53,171 nt of DNA from positions 1 through 53,171 of the forward strand of contig JAFQVL010000003.1 in assembly GCA_017408045.1 (NCBI GenBank), read 5' to 3'. The position numbers and the translations under genes were made by a program. Origin of the DNA: Clostridia bacterium. GTDB taxonomy: Bacteria > Bacillota > Clostridia > Christensenellales > Borkfalkiaceae. A model generated the notes under the pieces. That model did not search any database. It was not told where the DNA came from and saw only the letters and a program-made list of their open reading frames with translations. Position 1 is the first letter of the stretch; each line of letters starts with the position of its first letter. This document shows, one piece after another, positions 40,152 through 50,594 of the stretch.

Positions 40152-41432
40152 ATGGCAATTGCAGAATTTACCGATAAAGTGCGAATTACCATCAAGGCTG
40201 GCGACGGCGGCGACGGCATGAATTCGTTTAAAGCGTTTAAAGGCAAGCCTGCTTGCGGCCCGGACGGCGGCGACGGCGGTAAGGGCGGCGACGTATACTT
40301 TGTCGGCGATAAAAATATGACCGACCTTTTCTCGTTCCGTTTCACCTCCAAATATTATGCAGGCAACGGTGAGATGGGTGGCTCGAATAAGTGCTACGGC
40401 AAGGGCGGCGACAACGTGTATATCAAAGTGCCTTTGGGGACTTTGGTACGGGATATGGAAACGGGCAGACTGATTTGCGACGTCTTCTTTGACGGGCAAG
40501 AGGTGTTGGTAGCGCGCGGCGGCAACGGCGGTAAAGGGAACGTAAAATTTACTACGGCGCGTAGGCACGCCCCCAACTTCGCACAAAAAGGAGAAAAAGT
40601 AAAACCGCACGTCGTAATTTTGGAAATGAAGGTGATTGCAGACGTCGGTTTCGTTGGCTTCCCCAACGTTGGCAAAAGCACGCTGCTCTCTAAAATCTCG
40701 GCGGCAAAACCCAAGATTGCCAACTACCACTTCACCACCCTTTCCCCGAATTTAGGGGTGGTTCGCTACTACGAAAAATCGTTTGTGGCGGCAGACATTC
40801 CCGGGCTTATCGAAGGCGCGGCGCAGGGCGCGGGCTTGGGGCATGATTTCCTCAGGCATATCGAAAGGACGCGCATGCTTTGCCACGTGGTGGACATTTC
40901 CGGCTGTGAGGAGCGCGATCCTATCGAGGATTTCCAAAAAATCAACGCCGAACTCAAGGAATACAGCGAGGTGCTTGCAAAGTTGCCGCAGATCATCGTC
41001 TGCAACAAGTGCGATATTTACGGCGCAGAGGAAAACCTGAAGGCGTTTAAGAAAAAGTACGGTAGAAAGTACAAGATTTTCCCCATCACGGCTTTGACGG
41101 GCGACGGCACGAGGGAGCTTATCGAGGGCATTTTCTCGGTACTCGAAACCTTGCCCCCTGTCGAACCTATCGAGCCTGATGAGGTATTTGAATACGCCGC
41201 AAACGAGAACCTGAACTTTGAGATTTACCGCGACGAGGACGGCGTATACGTCGTAGAGGGCGGCTTGGTGGATATGCTCTGCAGAAACGTAGCCTTGAAC
41301 AACCCCGACTCGATGCAGTATTTCCAGAAGGTTTTGCGCCTGCGCGGCGTCATTAAAGCGTTGTCGAAAATGGGTTGCCAAGAGGGCGATACCGTTTCCA
41401 TCGGCGACGTGGAATTTGACTTTGTATTATAA
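40152..41432 (+). CDS. obg: Obg-family GTPase
   Basis: 426 residues. The glycine-rich Obg fold (1-155; GGDGMNSFKAFKGKPACGPDGG, GGNGGKGN) precedes the G domain with G1 GFPNVGKST (169-177), DIPGLIEGAAQGAGLGHDFLRH and NKCD, and a C-terminal OCT domain (about 340-426). It acts in 50S assembly and stress control, and in sporulation entry in Bacillus. The ATG at 40152 is set by AAGGAG (40138-40143); a TTG 6 bases upstream is rejected. rplU and rpmA, usual neighbours, are not here. Confidence 0.96.
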   Translation: MAIAEFTDKVRITIKAGDGGDGMNSFKAFKGKPACGPDGGDGGKGGDVYFVGDKNMTDLFSFRFTSKYYAGNGEMGGSNKCYGKGGDNVYIKVPLGTLVRDMETGRLICDVFFDGQEVLVARGGNGGKGNVKFTTARRHAPNFAQKGEKVKPHVVILEMKVIADVGFVGFPNVGKSTLLSKISAAKPKIANYHFTTLSPNLGVVRYYEKSFVAADIPGLIEGAAQGAGLGHDFLRHIERTRMLCHVVDISGCEERDPIEDFQKINAELKEYSEVLAKLPQIIVCNKCDIYGAEENLKAFKKKYGRKYKIFPITALTGDGTRELIEGIFSVLETLPPVEPIEPDEVFEYAANENLNFEIYRDEDGVYVVEGGLVDMLCRNVALNNPDSMQYFQKVLRLRGVIKALSKMGCQEGDTVSIGDVEFDFVL

Positions 41433-41488
41433 TAAGGGCGTACCGTGTACGCGATGAATGATAGAATTAGGAGCTTAGAAAATTCAAA

Positions 41489-41797
41489 ATGATTACCAGA
41501 GATACGATTACCAGCAAGCAGAGAAGTAAATTAAAGGGGATTGCCTCCACCCTGCCTGCGATTGCGCAGATCGGCAAGGGTGGGATTACCGAAAATATGG
41601 TGAAGTCCTTGGACGAGGCTTTAGAGGCAAGAGAACTCATAAAAATCAACGTTTTGCAAAACGCAGAGGATACTCCTTGGGATTTTGTGGAAAACCTTGC
41701 CGACCTCTTGGATGCCGTTCCCATAGCGGTTATCGGCAGAAAGGCGATTTTGTATCGTCGCTCTTCCAAAGAAAATTTTGCGCACATTGAGGTTTAA
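41489..41797 (+). CDS. yhbY: YhbY-family RNA-binding protein
   Basis: 102 residues. CRM domain: LKGIASTLPAIAQIGKGGITENMVKSLDEALEARELIKINVL with the GKGG loop, then AVPIAVIGRKAILYR. It associates with pre-50S particles. It follows obg by 56 bases, an association that suits ribosome assembly. The nearest AGGAG is 14-18 bases before the ATG, a little far. Confidence 0.92.
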   Translation: MITRDTITSKQRSKLKGIASTLPAIAQIGKGGITENMVKSLDEALEARELIKINVLQNAEDTPWDFVENLADLLDAVPIAVIGRKAILYRRSSKENFAHIEV

Positions 41798-41850
41798 AAA
41801 AGGTAAAAAGGCTTTATATATAGACTATAAGGCTTAAACGAGAAGGTGTT

Positions 41851-42402
41851 ATGATGGCAGAAAAAGAAATAAAAACGGGCGAAAACGCCTCGGAAAATGC
41901 AGAAAAGAAAAATAAAAAGGCGGCAAAGCCGTCTGCAAAGAACGAAGAATTAGAGCGTGTAAAAGCGGAGCTTGCTACGGCGCAGGCAGAGGCGGAAGAG
42001 AGCAAGCGTAAGTGGTATTCGGTAGCGGCGGAATACGAAAACTATCGTCGCCGCACGTCGGCGCAAGCGGCACAGAGATACGCCGACGGCAGAAACGACG
42101 TCGTGTCGGCTATTTTCCCGATCGGGGACAACCTTTCGCGCGCCCTGTCCGTATGCTCGGACGAGAACACGAAGAAAGGCTTGGAGATGGTGCTTGCCAG
42201 CTTTCACAAGGTGTTAGAGGCAGAAGGAGTTGAGGAGATTGACCCCCTTGGTCAAGTCTTTGATGCAACCGTAGCGGAGGCGATTATGGCGATGCCTGCT
42301 GCAGAGGGCGAGGAGAGCGGTATCGTCAAAATGGTACACGAAAAGGGATATAAAAAGGGCGACAAGGTGCTTCGCTATGCGAAGGTAGTCGTCACGCAAT
42401 AA
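41851..42402 (+). CDS. grpE: nucleotide exchange factor GrpE
   Basis: 183 residues. A charged, Lys/Ala/Glu-rich N-terminal tail and coiled coil (1-75) precede the GrpE core: KWYSVAAEYENYRRRTSAQA, FPIGDNLSRAL, and the beta domain GQVFDATVAEAIM, GIVKMVHEKGYKKGDKVLRYAKVVV. It exchanges ADP on DnaK. It is separated from dnaK by an SDR gene and a repeat array. No hrcA or CIRCE element is seen. A second ATG directly follows the first. Confidence 0.94.
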   Translation: MMAEKEIKTGENASENAEKKNKKAAKPSAKNEELERVKAELATAQAEAEESKRKWYSVAAEYENYRRRTSAQAAQRYADGRNDVVSAIFPIGDNLSRALSVCSDENTKKGLEMVLASFHKVLEAEGVEEIDPLGQVFDATVAEAIMAMPAAEGEESGIVKMVHEKGYKKGDKVLRYAKVVVTQ

Positions 42403-42451
42403 CGAAATCTTGCCGCTTATGCGGCTAAAAAATAAAAAAGAGGTAAACAGT

Positions 42452-43213
42452 ATGATTTCTTTGAAGGATAAGGTGGTTATCATCACCGGCGGCGGTAGAG
42501 GGATTGGATTTGGGCTTTCGACGGCGTTCGCAAAGGCTGGCGCGAAAATCGTCATTACAGGTAGAACGGAATCGACTTTGCTTGCGGCAAAGGAAAAGTT
42601 GGAAGCGGCACACGGCTGTGAAGTGCTTTGCGTAGCGGCAGACGGTGCAGACGAGGCGGCAATCCAGAACGTAATCGACAAGACGGTAGAACGCTTTGGC
42701 AGAATTGATGCGGTGGTAAACAACGCACAGGCTTCTGCAAGCGGTAAGATGTTGGTACAGCACACGAAAGAAGACCTTGACTTGGCAATCTATTCGGGCA
42801 TTTACGCTACCTTCTTCTATATGCAAAAGGCATACCCGTACTTAAAAGAGAGCAAGGGTGCGGTGGTCAACTTTGCTTCGGGTGCAGGCTTGTTTGGCAG
42901 AATTGCGCAGTCCTCTTATGCGGCGGCGAAGGAAGGTATCCGTGGGCTTTCGAGAGTGGCGGCGACCGAGTGGGCACCCGACGGAGTGCGTGTAAACGTC
43001 ATCTGTCCTTTGGCGATGACCGAAGGCTTGCAGAAGTTCAAGGAAGAATATCCTGAACGCTATGAACAGACGATTAAGGGCGTGCCTATGGGTCGTTTCG
43101 CAGATCCCGAACAGGACGTTGGTGGGCTTTGCGTCTTTCTCTGTTCCGACCTCGCAAGTTATATCACCGGCGAGACGATTACGCTTCAAGGCGGCAGCGG
43201 CCTTCGTCCATAA
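42452..43213 (+). CDS. short-chain dehydrogenase/reductase
   Basis: 253 residues. NAD(P)-binding TGGGRGIGFGLS, NNAQAS, the YAAAKEG catalytic Tyr-Lys, and a C-terminal ETITLQGGSGLRP identify a classical SDR. It is most like the 3-oxoacyl-ACP reductase/gluconate-dehydrogenase-like group; substrate not determinable. The ATG at 42452 has AGAGGT upstream and gives the usual start MISLKDKVVIITGG. Its location between grpE and dnaK is unusual. Its terminator is the first hairpin of the repeat array. Confidence 0.88.
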   Translation: MISLKDKVVIITGGGRGIGFGLSTAFAKAGAKIVITGRTESTLLAAKEKLEAAHGCEVLCVAADGADEAAIQNVIDKTVERFGRIDAVVNNAQASASGKMLVQHTKEDLDLAIYSGIYATFFYMQKAYPYLKESKGAVVNFASGAGLFGRIAQSSYAAAKEGIRGLSRVAATEWAPDGVRVNVICPLAMTEGLQKFKEEYPERYEQTIKGVPMGRFADPEQDVGGLCVFLCSDLASYITGETITLQGGSGLRP

Positions 43214-43227
43214 AAAAACAAAGAATA

Positions 43228-43259
43228 TACGGCGCAATTCATCGTTGCGCCGTATTTTT
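43228..43259 (+). terminator. terminator of the obg-SDR run
   Basis: A 10-bp perfect stem (43228-43237 with 43245-43254) and a T-run. It is the first hairpin of repeat unit 1. Confidence 0.85.
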
Positions 43260-43594
43260 GTTTGGTCGTGTACGTCTATGTACACTCCCTGCACAAAAAT
43301 GCGCCGCGCCTTGACTTGCTTGTATCTTGCTTTGTTTTTGAGGTTGGGGGACACGCTGTGCAATACTTCGTTGCGCGGCGTTTTTTCTTGGTCGCGTACG
43401 CCGTAGTACGCTCCCTGCGATAAAAGCCACCGCGCGCCTCGTCTTGCGTGCGTCTTGCTTTGTTTTTGCGCTGGGGTGATACGCTGTGCAATATTTCGTT
43501 GCGCGGCGTTTTTTCTTGGTCGTGTACGTCTATGTACACTCCCTGCGATAAAAGCCGCCGCGCGCCTTGACTTGCTTGTATCTTGCTTTGTTTT
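43228..43594. repeat. three tandem ~128-bp repeats upstream of dnaK
   Basis: The 543-bp gap before dnaK is largely three imperfect tandem units (43228-43355, 43356-43483, 43484-43594). Each has hairpin A ending in a T-run, hairpin B (GTGTAC-N6-GTACAC in units 1 and 3, GCGTAC-N6-GCGTAC complement GTACGC in unit 2), then CTCCCTGC and a tail with TCTTGCTTTG. The base changes in hairpin B are compensatory. No long reading frame follows the array in all units. The remaining 160 bases (43595-43756) are AT-rich with no confident promoter or CIRCE. Confidence 0.85.
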
Positions 43595-43666
43595 AACTGC
43601 TTGAGGAAAAAGAAAATATTTTAATATTTTTCAATATTTTTTCTATTTTTTCTGTTTAGAGAATAA

Positions 43667-45556
<1,890 letters not shown>

Positions 45557-45611
45557 TCGCTTGCAAACGTTTCAACCCGTACATGGGTGGCGTAAAACGA
45601 TAAAAAACACA

Positions 45612-45639
45612 ACGGGCTTGGCGGTTTCGCCAAGCCCGT
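45612..45639 (+). promoter_or_regulatory. 12-bp hairpin just before dnaJ
   Basis: A perfect stem (45612-45623 with 45628-45639), loop GTTT, no U-tract, ending 12 bases before the dnaJ ATG. It may be an mRNA processing or translation-control element between dnaK and dnaJ. Confidence 0.55.
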
Positions 45640-45651
45640 ATGGGGTACATT

Positions 45652-46785
45652 ATGGCAGAAAAAAAGAACTACTATGAAATTCTCGGCGTGCAGCGCGGGG
45701 CAAGTGCGGACGAAATCAAGTCGGCATACCGCAAGCTGGCGATGAAATACCACCCTGACAGAAATCAGGGCAGCGAAGAGGCGGCGGAAAAATTCAAGGA
45801 AATCAACGAGGCGAACGAAACCCTCTCCGATCCCGAAAAGCGTAAGCAGTACGACTTTGAGCTTGACCATCCCGGTATGGGCGGCGGTGGCGGCTTTGGC
45901 GGTTTCGGTGGCTTTGAAGGCGGTTTCTCGGATATTTTCGAAGGGATCTTCGGCGGCGGCTTTGGAGGCTTTGGCGGCGGCAGAACACAACGACAGAGTG
46001 TTGGCGCAAAGGTGCAGGTAGAAATGCCACTCAGCTTTATGGACGCTGCGAAGGGCTGCAGAAAAACCTTCCGTTATAAGCACAACGTATCGTGCGGCGC
46101 CTGCAATGGCACGGGCGCAAAAGGGGGCAAAGAGTTTTCCACTTGTTCCCATTGTAATGGCACGGGTACGGTCAAGACGGTGCGCAATACGGTCTTTGGC
46201 AGAACCATTCAGCAAGGCCCTTGTCCCGATTGCGGTGGCAAGGGAAAAATCATTAAAGAAAAATGCCCCGATTGCCGCGGTAGAGGAATTTTGGCGAAGG
46301 AAGAGGAGATTTCTATCAATATTCCCGCCGGCGCGGACACGGGCAGCTATATGCGGTTTGAGGGCAAGGGACACGCTGCAGAGGGCGGCGGCGTAGCAGG
46401 CGACTTAATCGTTGCTTTCCGTGTGGAACCGCACAAGTTGTTCACTCGTGAACAGTTTGACCTGCACGTGGACTTGCCGATTTCGTTTTTAACCGCTTCC
46501 ATGGGCGGCAAAGTCAAAGTGCCTACCCTTGACGACACCATTGAATATGCCATTCCCGAAGGCACGCAAAGCGGTAAGGTTTTCCGTGTCCGTGGCAAGG
46601 GGATTAAGACTTCGCGCGGAACGGGGGATCTGTACTTACACGTGGTGGTGGAAGTGCCGAAACTCTCTCGCGACCAGAAAAAACAGTTGGAAAAGGTATT
46701 TGGCGACATCGGGCTGAAACAGCAAGAGCAGATGAAAAAATACGCCGACAATATGGAGGCGTTGTACGGTGAAAAACCCTATTAA
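45652..46785 (+). CDS. dnaJ: molecular chaperone DnaJ
   Basis: 377 residues, full length. J domain with HPD (YHPDRNQG), a Gly/Phe-rich region ([16 protein letters not shown]), four zinc-binding CxxCxGxG repeats ([32 protein letters not shown]) and two client-binding C-terminal domains. It stimulates the DnaK ATPase and delivers clients. The start at ATG 45652 ([13 protein letters not shown]) is preferred over an ATG at 45640. Confidence 0.97.
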   Translation: MAEKKNYYEILGVQRGASADEIKSAYRKLAMKYHPDRNQGSEEAAEKFKEINEANETLSDPEKRKQYDFELDHPGMGGGGGFGGFGGFEGGFSDIFEGIFGGGFGGFGGGRTQRQSVGAKVQVEMPLSFMDAAKGCRKTFRYKHNVSCGACNGTGAKGGKEFSTCSHCNGTGTVKTVRNTVFGRTIQQGPCPDCGGKGKIIKEKCPDCRGRGILAKEEEISINIPAGADTGSYMRFEGKGHAAEGGGVAGDLIVAFRVEPHKLFTREQFDLHVDLPISFLTASMGGKVKVPTLDDTIEYAIPEGTQSGKVFRVRGKGIKTSRGTGDLYLHVVVEVPKLSRDQKKQLEKVFGDIGLKQQEQMKKYADNMEALYGEKPY

Positions 46786-46800
46786 CCAAGGATAAAGGCA

Positions 46801-46829
46801 AAAAACAGAGCAATTGCTCTGTTTTTTTT
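46801..46829 (+). terminator. dnaJ terminator
   Basis: AAAACAGAGC pairs with GCTCTGTTTT around an AATT loop, followed by eight T residues. It closes dnaK-dnaJ. Confidence 0.88.
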
Positions 46830-46873
46830 ATCATTAAGCAAGAGCGCTTGAGCTAGATTTTTGCAGATAGCTA

Positions 46874-46902
46874 TTGCGCGGCGCGGAAAAATATGCTATA
46901 CT
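46874..46902 (+). promoter_or_regulatory. promoter of the surface protein gene
   Basis: TTGCGC (46874-46879), a 17-bp spacer and TATACT (46897-46902). Confidence 0.65.
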
Positions 46903-46932
46903 ATTGATACCAAATAATACGGAGAACTTTTT

Positions 46933-48789
46933 ATGGCAAAAAAAAGAAATAGCATTTTACATACGATGTGCGCGTTTGCGGCGGTTGCGGGGCTTTGTTT
47001 TTTGACGGCAGGCGACGGCATTTTTGCCCATGCCGAGACGGCGGATTGCACTTTGCCCACGGTGCGTATCACGCGCGTGGAAAGCAATTACAATGCCTTT
47101 TTTAAACGTGCGGCGATCCTTCTGTCCTGCGAGGACGTTGTCGGCTTGGATTGGAAAAGGTCTACGATAACTTTACCGAATTTGGAGGGCGAACAGCAGC
47201 GCATATCCCTCTACGACGGGCGGTTGGTTTCCTTGGACGAGGCGGGCAATGTAAGCTACGGCGGGTATAACACGGCAGGCTTTATCGAGGCGAAGATGCT
47301 GGGGAATTTGCTGTACGTCTACGTGGCGGCTAGGGAGTCTACCGAGGAATGTGTTGCGGATACTTCTACCCAGCTGCCCTATACGATTTCCTTGGTGAAT
47401 ACCGCGGGCAACGAAACGACGACGTCGGGCACGGTTGAAAATCGGTATATCGACTATCACGTGATGGGGTGCAGCGCCTCTGCCGCGGGGGCGGTAGCGA
47501 CCTTGTCCTTTGACGCAAGAAACACCCAAGGCGAGCAGATCGTCTTGCCTGTTTACAGCGAGGGGACGTATGCCGTTGACGTGATGGATTATTACGGAAA
47601 TACGCAAAGCTTGACGGCGGTGCTGGACGCTGGGTATGACAAGGTAGTAAACGTCGAGATGGCGGCGGGGGAAAAAGCCTATCAACCGATCACCCTTACG
47701 CTGACTGCGCCGGGTTATAGCATAGCCGTTTCCGAGGCGTTTTTCGAGGACGTGTATTTGAATCAAGAGGATATTTTTGACGGGATAGAAAACGAATACG
47801 TCGACCTTTCGGGAATTTCCTGCTATGCCGATACGTACGGCAATTACCGTTTCCATGAAGGGACAATCTATATCCATTTACAAAAGGGCATGAAACTCTT
47901 TTATCGTGTGGATAGCGGGGCTTACGAGGATTTTGATTACTATACCGAGCATTCCTACTTGATCGACGGACAGCGTTCCATCGGTCAATGGGATGAGCAC
48001 TACGAATACACGGCAACCGAGGCTGAAACGCTTGCCGTATCCGTTATAGAGGGTTCGCCGATCCTGTCCACGCTGTCGCTGGAAGGGAGCGGCTACCTGC
48101 TTTCCCCTGACGCGCTTTCCGTGCAGGGCAACGGCACGCCTGAGGTAAGCATTACGGTGTATAAAAACACTTCGTTTCTGTATAAATATACCGATTATAA
48201 TGGGGATGAAGTGATAAAGTCTATCACCGTAGACAGCATTCTTGCCCCGCAACCGAAGGTTTGCTACAACGCGTATCTTCCTATCGTAGACCCCGATGCG
48301 ACACGGCCGACCTACTTCTATGGCGAGTTGACCGCGTGGATAGAGGACGAGTATTTTACGTACGTGGATAAGGACACGGGGTTGCCGCTTTCCTATACGT
48401 TCACGCCGAACACGGCTACGACGTATACCTTTGATAAGGATTCGGTGAAGATTCTCTTGGGCGGCGAGGAAACGGGCTTGATCTTGGCGGAGGATATCGT
48501 TATCGAGTTGCCGCAGGTGAAATTGTACGACGGGCACGTCGATTTGCTTGGCGACGAGATATGCGACGTCTGTGGCGAAAGCTTGGCGCAGCAGCCGACC
48601 ACGCCTGAGGATTCGGGTGGCAGCCAAGGTAGCCAATCGGGCGCTGGGTCGGGCAACCAAAACGGCAGTTTTGTAGGAAACGGTAGATATTCACCCTTCA
48701 AACGTATCGTTGGCTTCTGCTGCATTGCTGCGGTCGTTGTGGCAGGCGCGGTGATTTTTATCATCTTCAAAAAGCGTAATCGCCGTTAA
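46933..48789 (+). CDS. large surface protein with C-terminal membrane anchor
   Basis: 618 residues, unrecognised. A signal peptide (1-35, MAKKRNSILHTMCAFAAVAGL and cleavage near AHAETA) is followed by an extracellular part of about 530 residues rich in Tyr, Asp, Glu and Gly, suggesting repeated beta domains. A Ser/Gly/Gln-rich linker (about 555-580) leads to one membrane helix (about 594-612) and a short basic tail KKRNRR. This is an anchor of the LPXTG-like layout, but no sortase motif is seen. The short CDVCGESL near residue 540 resembles a zinc-binding motif. It stands alone, with its own promoter. Function unknown; adhesion or envelope organisation is possible. Confidence 0.72.
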   Translation: MAKKRNSILHTMCAFAAVAGLCFLTAGDGIFAHAETADCTLPTVRITRVESNYNAFFKRAAILLSCEDVVGLDWKRSTITLPNLEGEQQRISLYDGRLVSLDEAGNVSYGGYNTAGFIEAKMLGNLLYVYVAARESTEECVADTSTQLPYTISLVNTAGNETTTSGTVENRYIDYHVMGCSASAAGAVATLSFDARNTQGEQIVLPVYSEGTYAVDVMDYYGNTQSLTAVLDAGYDKVVNVEMAAGEKAYQPITLTLTAPGYSIAVSEAFFEDVYLNQEDIFDGIENEYVDLSGISCYADTYGNYRFHEGTIYIHLQKGMKLFYRVDSGAYEDFDYYTEHSYLIDGQRSIGQWDEHYEYTATEAETLAVSVIEGSPILSTLSLEGSGYLLSPDALSVQGNGTPEVSITVYKNTSFLYKYTDYNGDEVIKSITVDSILAPQPKVCYNAYLPIVDPDATRPTYFYGELTAWIEDEYFTYVDKDTGLPLSYTFTPNTATTYTFDKDSVKILLGGEETGLILAEDIVIELPQVKLYDGHVDLLGDEICDVCGESLAQQPTTPEDSGGSQGSQSGAGSGNQNGSFVGNGRYSPFKRIVGFCCIAAVVVAGAVIFIIFKKRNRR

Positions 48790-48807
48790 GCAAGGCGGTG
48801 TAAACGG

Positions 48808-48836
48808 TTGAAAAATGCCGTAAAATATGTTATAAT
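48808..48836 (+). promoter_or_regulatory. prmA promoter
   Basis: TTGAAA (48808-48813), a 17-bp spacer and TATAAT (48831-48836). The expected start of transcription (about 48843) coincides with the beginning of a MITE end. Confidence 0.75.
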
Positions 48837-48844
48837 AACCTATG

Positions 48845-48876
48845 AGCTGATGACACTTGAACCTTTCAGTCTTAAA
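48845..48876 (+). mobile_element. solo MITE end in the prmA leader
   Basis: Thirty-two bases match the right terminal repeat of the 4309-4583 element (reverse complement), with three mismatches, including its inner part CAGTCTTAAA. It forms most of the prmA leader and lies just before the ribosome binding site AGAGGTGA. Confidence 0.8.
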
Positions 48877-48887
48877 GAGGTGAAATT

Positions 48888-49841
48888 ATGAAATACGTAG
48901 AATTGACGGTGCATACGACGACGGAGGCGAGCGAGATCCTTGCCGATATTATGTGGGGGTACACCGACTTTGGGGTGACCATTTGCGATAGAAATGACAT
49001 TATCGCTCTGCAAAAGAGCAAAGACACCATGTACTGGGATTACATGGACGACGACTTATCTGAGGACAAGCCCTCGGACGTGCTGGTGAAATGCTACGTC
49101 GAGGCGGATACGGCGGCAGAGGTCATTCGCTCGATTTTAAACGACATTGCCGTGGCAAAGGAAAATTGCGGCGGCGCGTTGCCGTTTGGAACGTTGGAGG
49201 ATACCAAGCGCGAGGTGGACGGCGACGACTGGATTGACGTTTGGAAAAAACACTTCCGCCCCATACATTTAGGGCGTATCGTGGTCGTGCCCGAATGGAT
49301 TGATTATACCCCCGCCGAAGGGGAATTGATTGTCCTTTTGGACAGCAACATGGCGTTTGGCACGGGCGAGCATGAAACTACTTCGTCCGTCGTTGAGCTG
49401 ATGCAGGAGTACGTGAAAGAGGACTCTGTTTGCATCGACGTAGGCTGCGGCAGCGGTATCTTGGGGATTTCGGCAATCAAGCTGGGCGCAAAGAAAGCGT
49501 ACCTGACGGACATTGACGAGGTGGCGGTGATTTCTGCTACCCACAACAGTAAGTTGAACGGCACGGCGGAAAAAACGGTGGTGGCGCACAGCAACCTCTT
49601 GGACGATACGGACATTCAGGGGGATGTTATGATGGCGAACATCACGGGGGAGATTTTGGTGATGCTTGCTCCCTCGATTCCGAAGAATTTGAAAAAGGAC
49701 GGCGTGCTGCTGCTTAGCGGCATTATCGAAAGCCGCTTGCAGATGGTCAAGGACGCTTACGCGGCGGTCGGTATGGAAGTTGTCAAAGAGAAGAGAAAGG
49801 GGGAATGGTTTGCCCTCGTATTAAAACACAAAAAGGATTAA
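48888..49841 (+). CDS. prmA: ribosomal protein L11 methyltransferase PrmA
   Basis: 317 residues. N-terminal L11-recognition domain (about 1-100; EILADIMWGYTDFGVTI) and a Rossmann methyltransferase domain with GTGEHETTSSVVELM, motif I DVGCGSGILGISAIKLGAKKA and ANITGEIL. It trimethylates L11. rsmE follows by 9 bases. The start has AGAGGTGA upstream. Confidence 0.95.
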   Translation: MKYVELTVHTTTEASEILADIMWGYTDFGVTICDRNDIIALQKSKDTMYWDYMDDDLSEDKPSDVLVKCYVEADTAAEVIRSILNDIAVAKENCGGALPFGTLEDTKREVDGDDWIDVWKKHFRPIHLGRIVVVPEWIDYTPAEGELIVLLDSNMAFGTGEHETTSSVVELMQEYVKEDSVCIDVGCGSGILGISAIKLGAKKAYLTDIDEVAVISATHNSKLNGTAEKTVVAHSNLLDDTDIQGDVMMANITGEILVMLAPSIPKNLKKDGVLLLSGIIESRLQMVKDAYAAVGMEVVKEKRKGEWFALVLKHKKD

Positions 49842-49850
49842 GGGACGGGC

Positions 49851-50594
49851 ATGTCTGCGTTAAAACGATTTTTTGTAGAGAAAGTGGAAGAACAAACCGT
49901 ACTTTGCGGCGAGGAATTTGAGCACGCAAAGAACGTGCTCCGTCTGGGTGTTGGCGATGAAGTGATTTTGCTGGATAACAGCGGCGTGGAATATACCGCC
50001 GTGATTGCAGAGGCAGCGAAAAAGCAGATGCTGTTAAACGTCCTCGGCAAAGCGGTGGGCGACAAAGAGGCTTTGGTGGACGTTGCGCTCGTGTTTGGCT
50101 ATTTGAAGAACGCCGACAAGAACGAGTTTATCGTGCAGAAGGCGGTGGAACTGGGCGTGAAAAAAATCGTGGCGTTCTCCTCGGAATTTTCCTCTGCGTA
50201 TATGAACGCCAACAAGTTAGAACGCCTGAACAAGGTCAGCAAAGAGGCAGCAAAACAATGTATGCGCTCGGTTGCGCCCGTGGTGGAGTATGCGGAAACC
50301 TTAGAGGGGGCGTTGCACTCGGTGGACGGGTATACGAACAAGCTGTTCGCCTGTGAATTTGCGACGGAGAGCAGGGCAAATCTTGCCCAGTTGCAAGGCT
50401 CTACGGCGATTGTCATCGGCAGCGAGGGAGGCTTTTCTCGTGCGGAGGAAGAACTTGCGGCGGCGATGGGCTTTGCCTCTATCACTCTCGGAAAGCGTAT
50501 CCTGCGCGCGGAAACGGCGGCGGTAGCGCTGACCTCGGTCGTGATGTTTTCGCTGGGTGAGCTGGGCGAAAATAAGGGGGCAGGTACGAAGTGA
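49851..50594 (+). CDS. rsmE: 16S rRNA (uracil-1498-N3)-methyltransferase RsmE
   Basis: 247 residues. The N-terminal PUA-like part (RFFVEKV, EHAKNVLRLGVGDEVILLD) precedes a SPOUT domain with QKAVELGVKKIVAFSSEFSS, IVIGSEGGFSRAEEELA and LGKRILRAETAAV. It overlaps mtaB by 4 bases. prmA-rsmE-mtaB is a common order. Confidence 0.95.
   Translation: MSALKRFFVEKVEEQTVLCGEEFEHAKNVLRLGVGDEVILLDNSGVEYTAVIAEAAKKQMLLNVLGKAVGDKEALVDVALVFGYLKNADKNEFIVQKAVELGVKKIVAFSSEFSSAYMNANKLERLNKVSKEAAKQCMRSVAPVVEYAETLEGALHSVDGYTNKLFACEFATESRANLAQLQGSTAIVIGSEGGFSRAEEELAAAMGFASITLGKRILRAETAAVALTSVVMFSLGELGENKGAGTK

Noticed and set aside
43228..43594. CRISPR array
   Set aside because: Only three units, long repeats of about 128 bp, no short repeat-spacer alternation and no cas genes.
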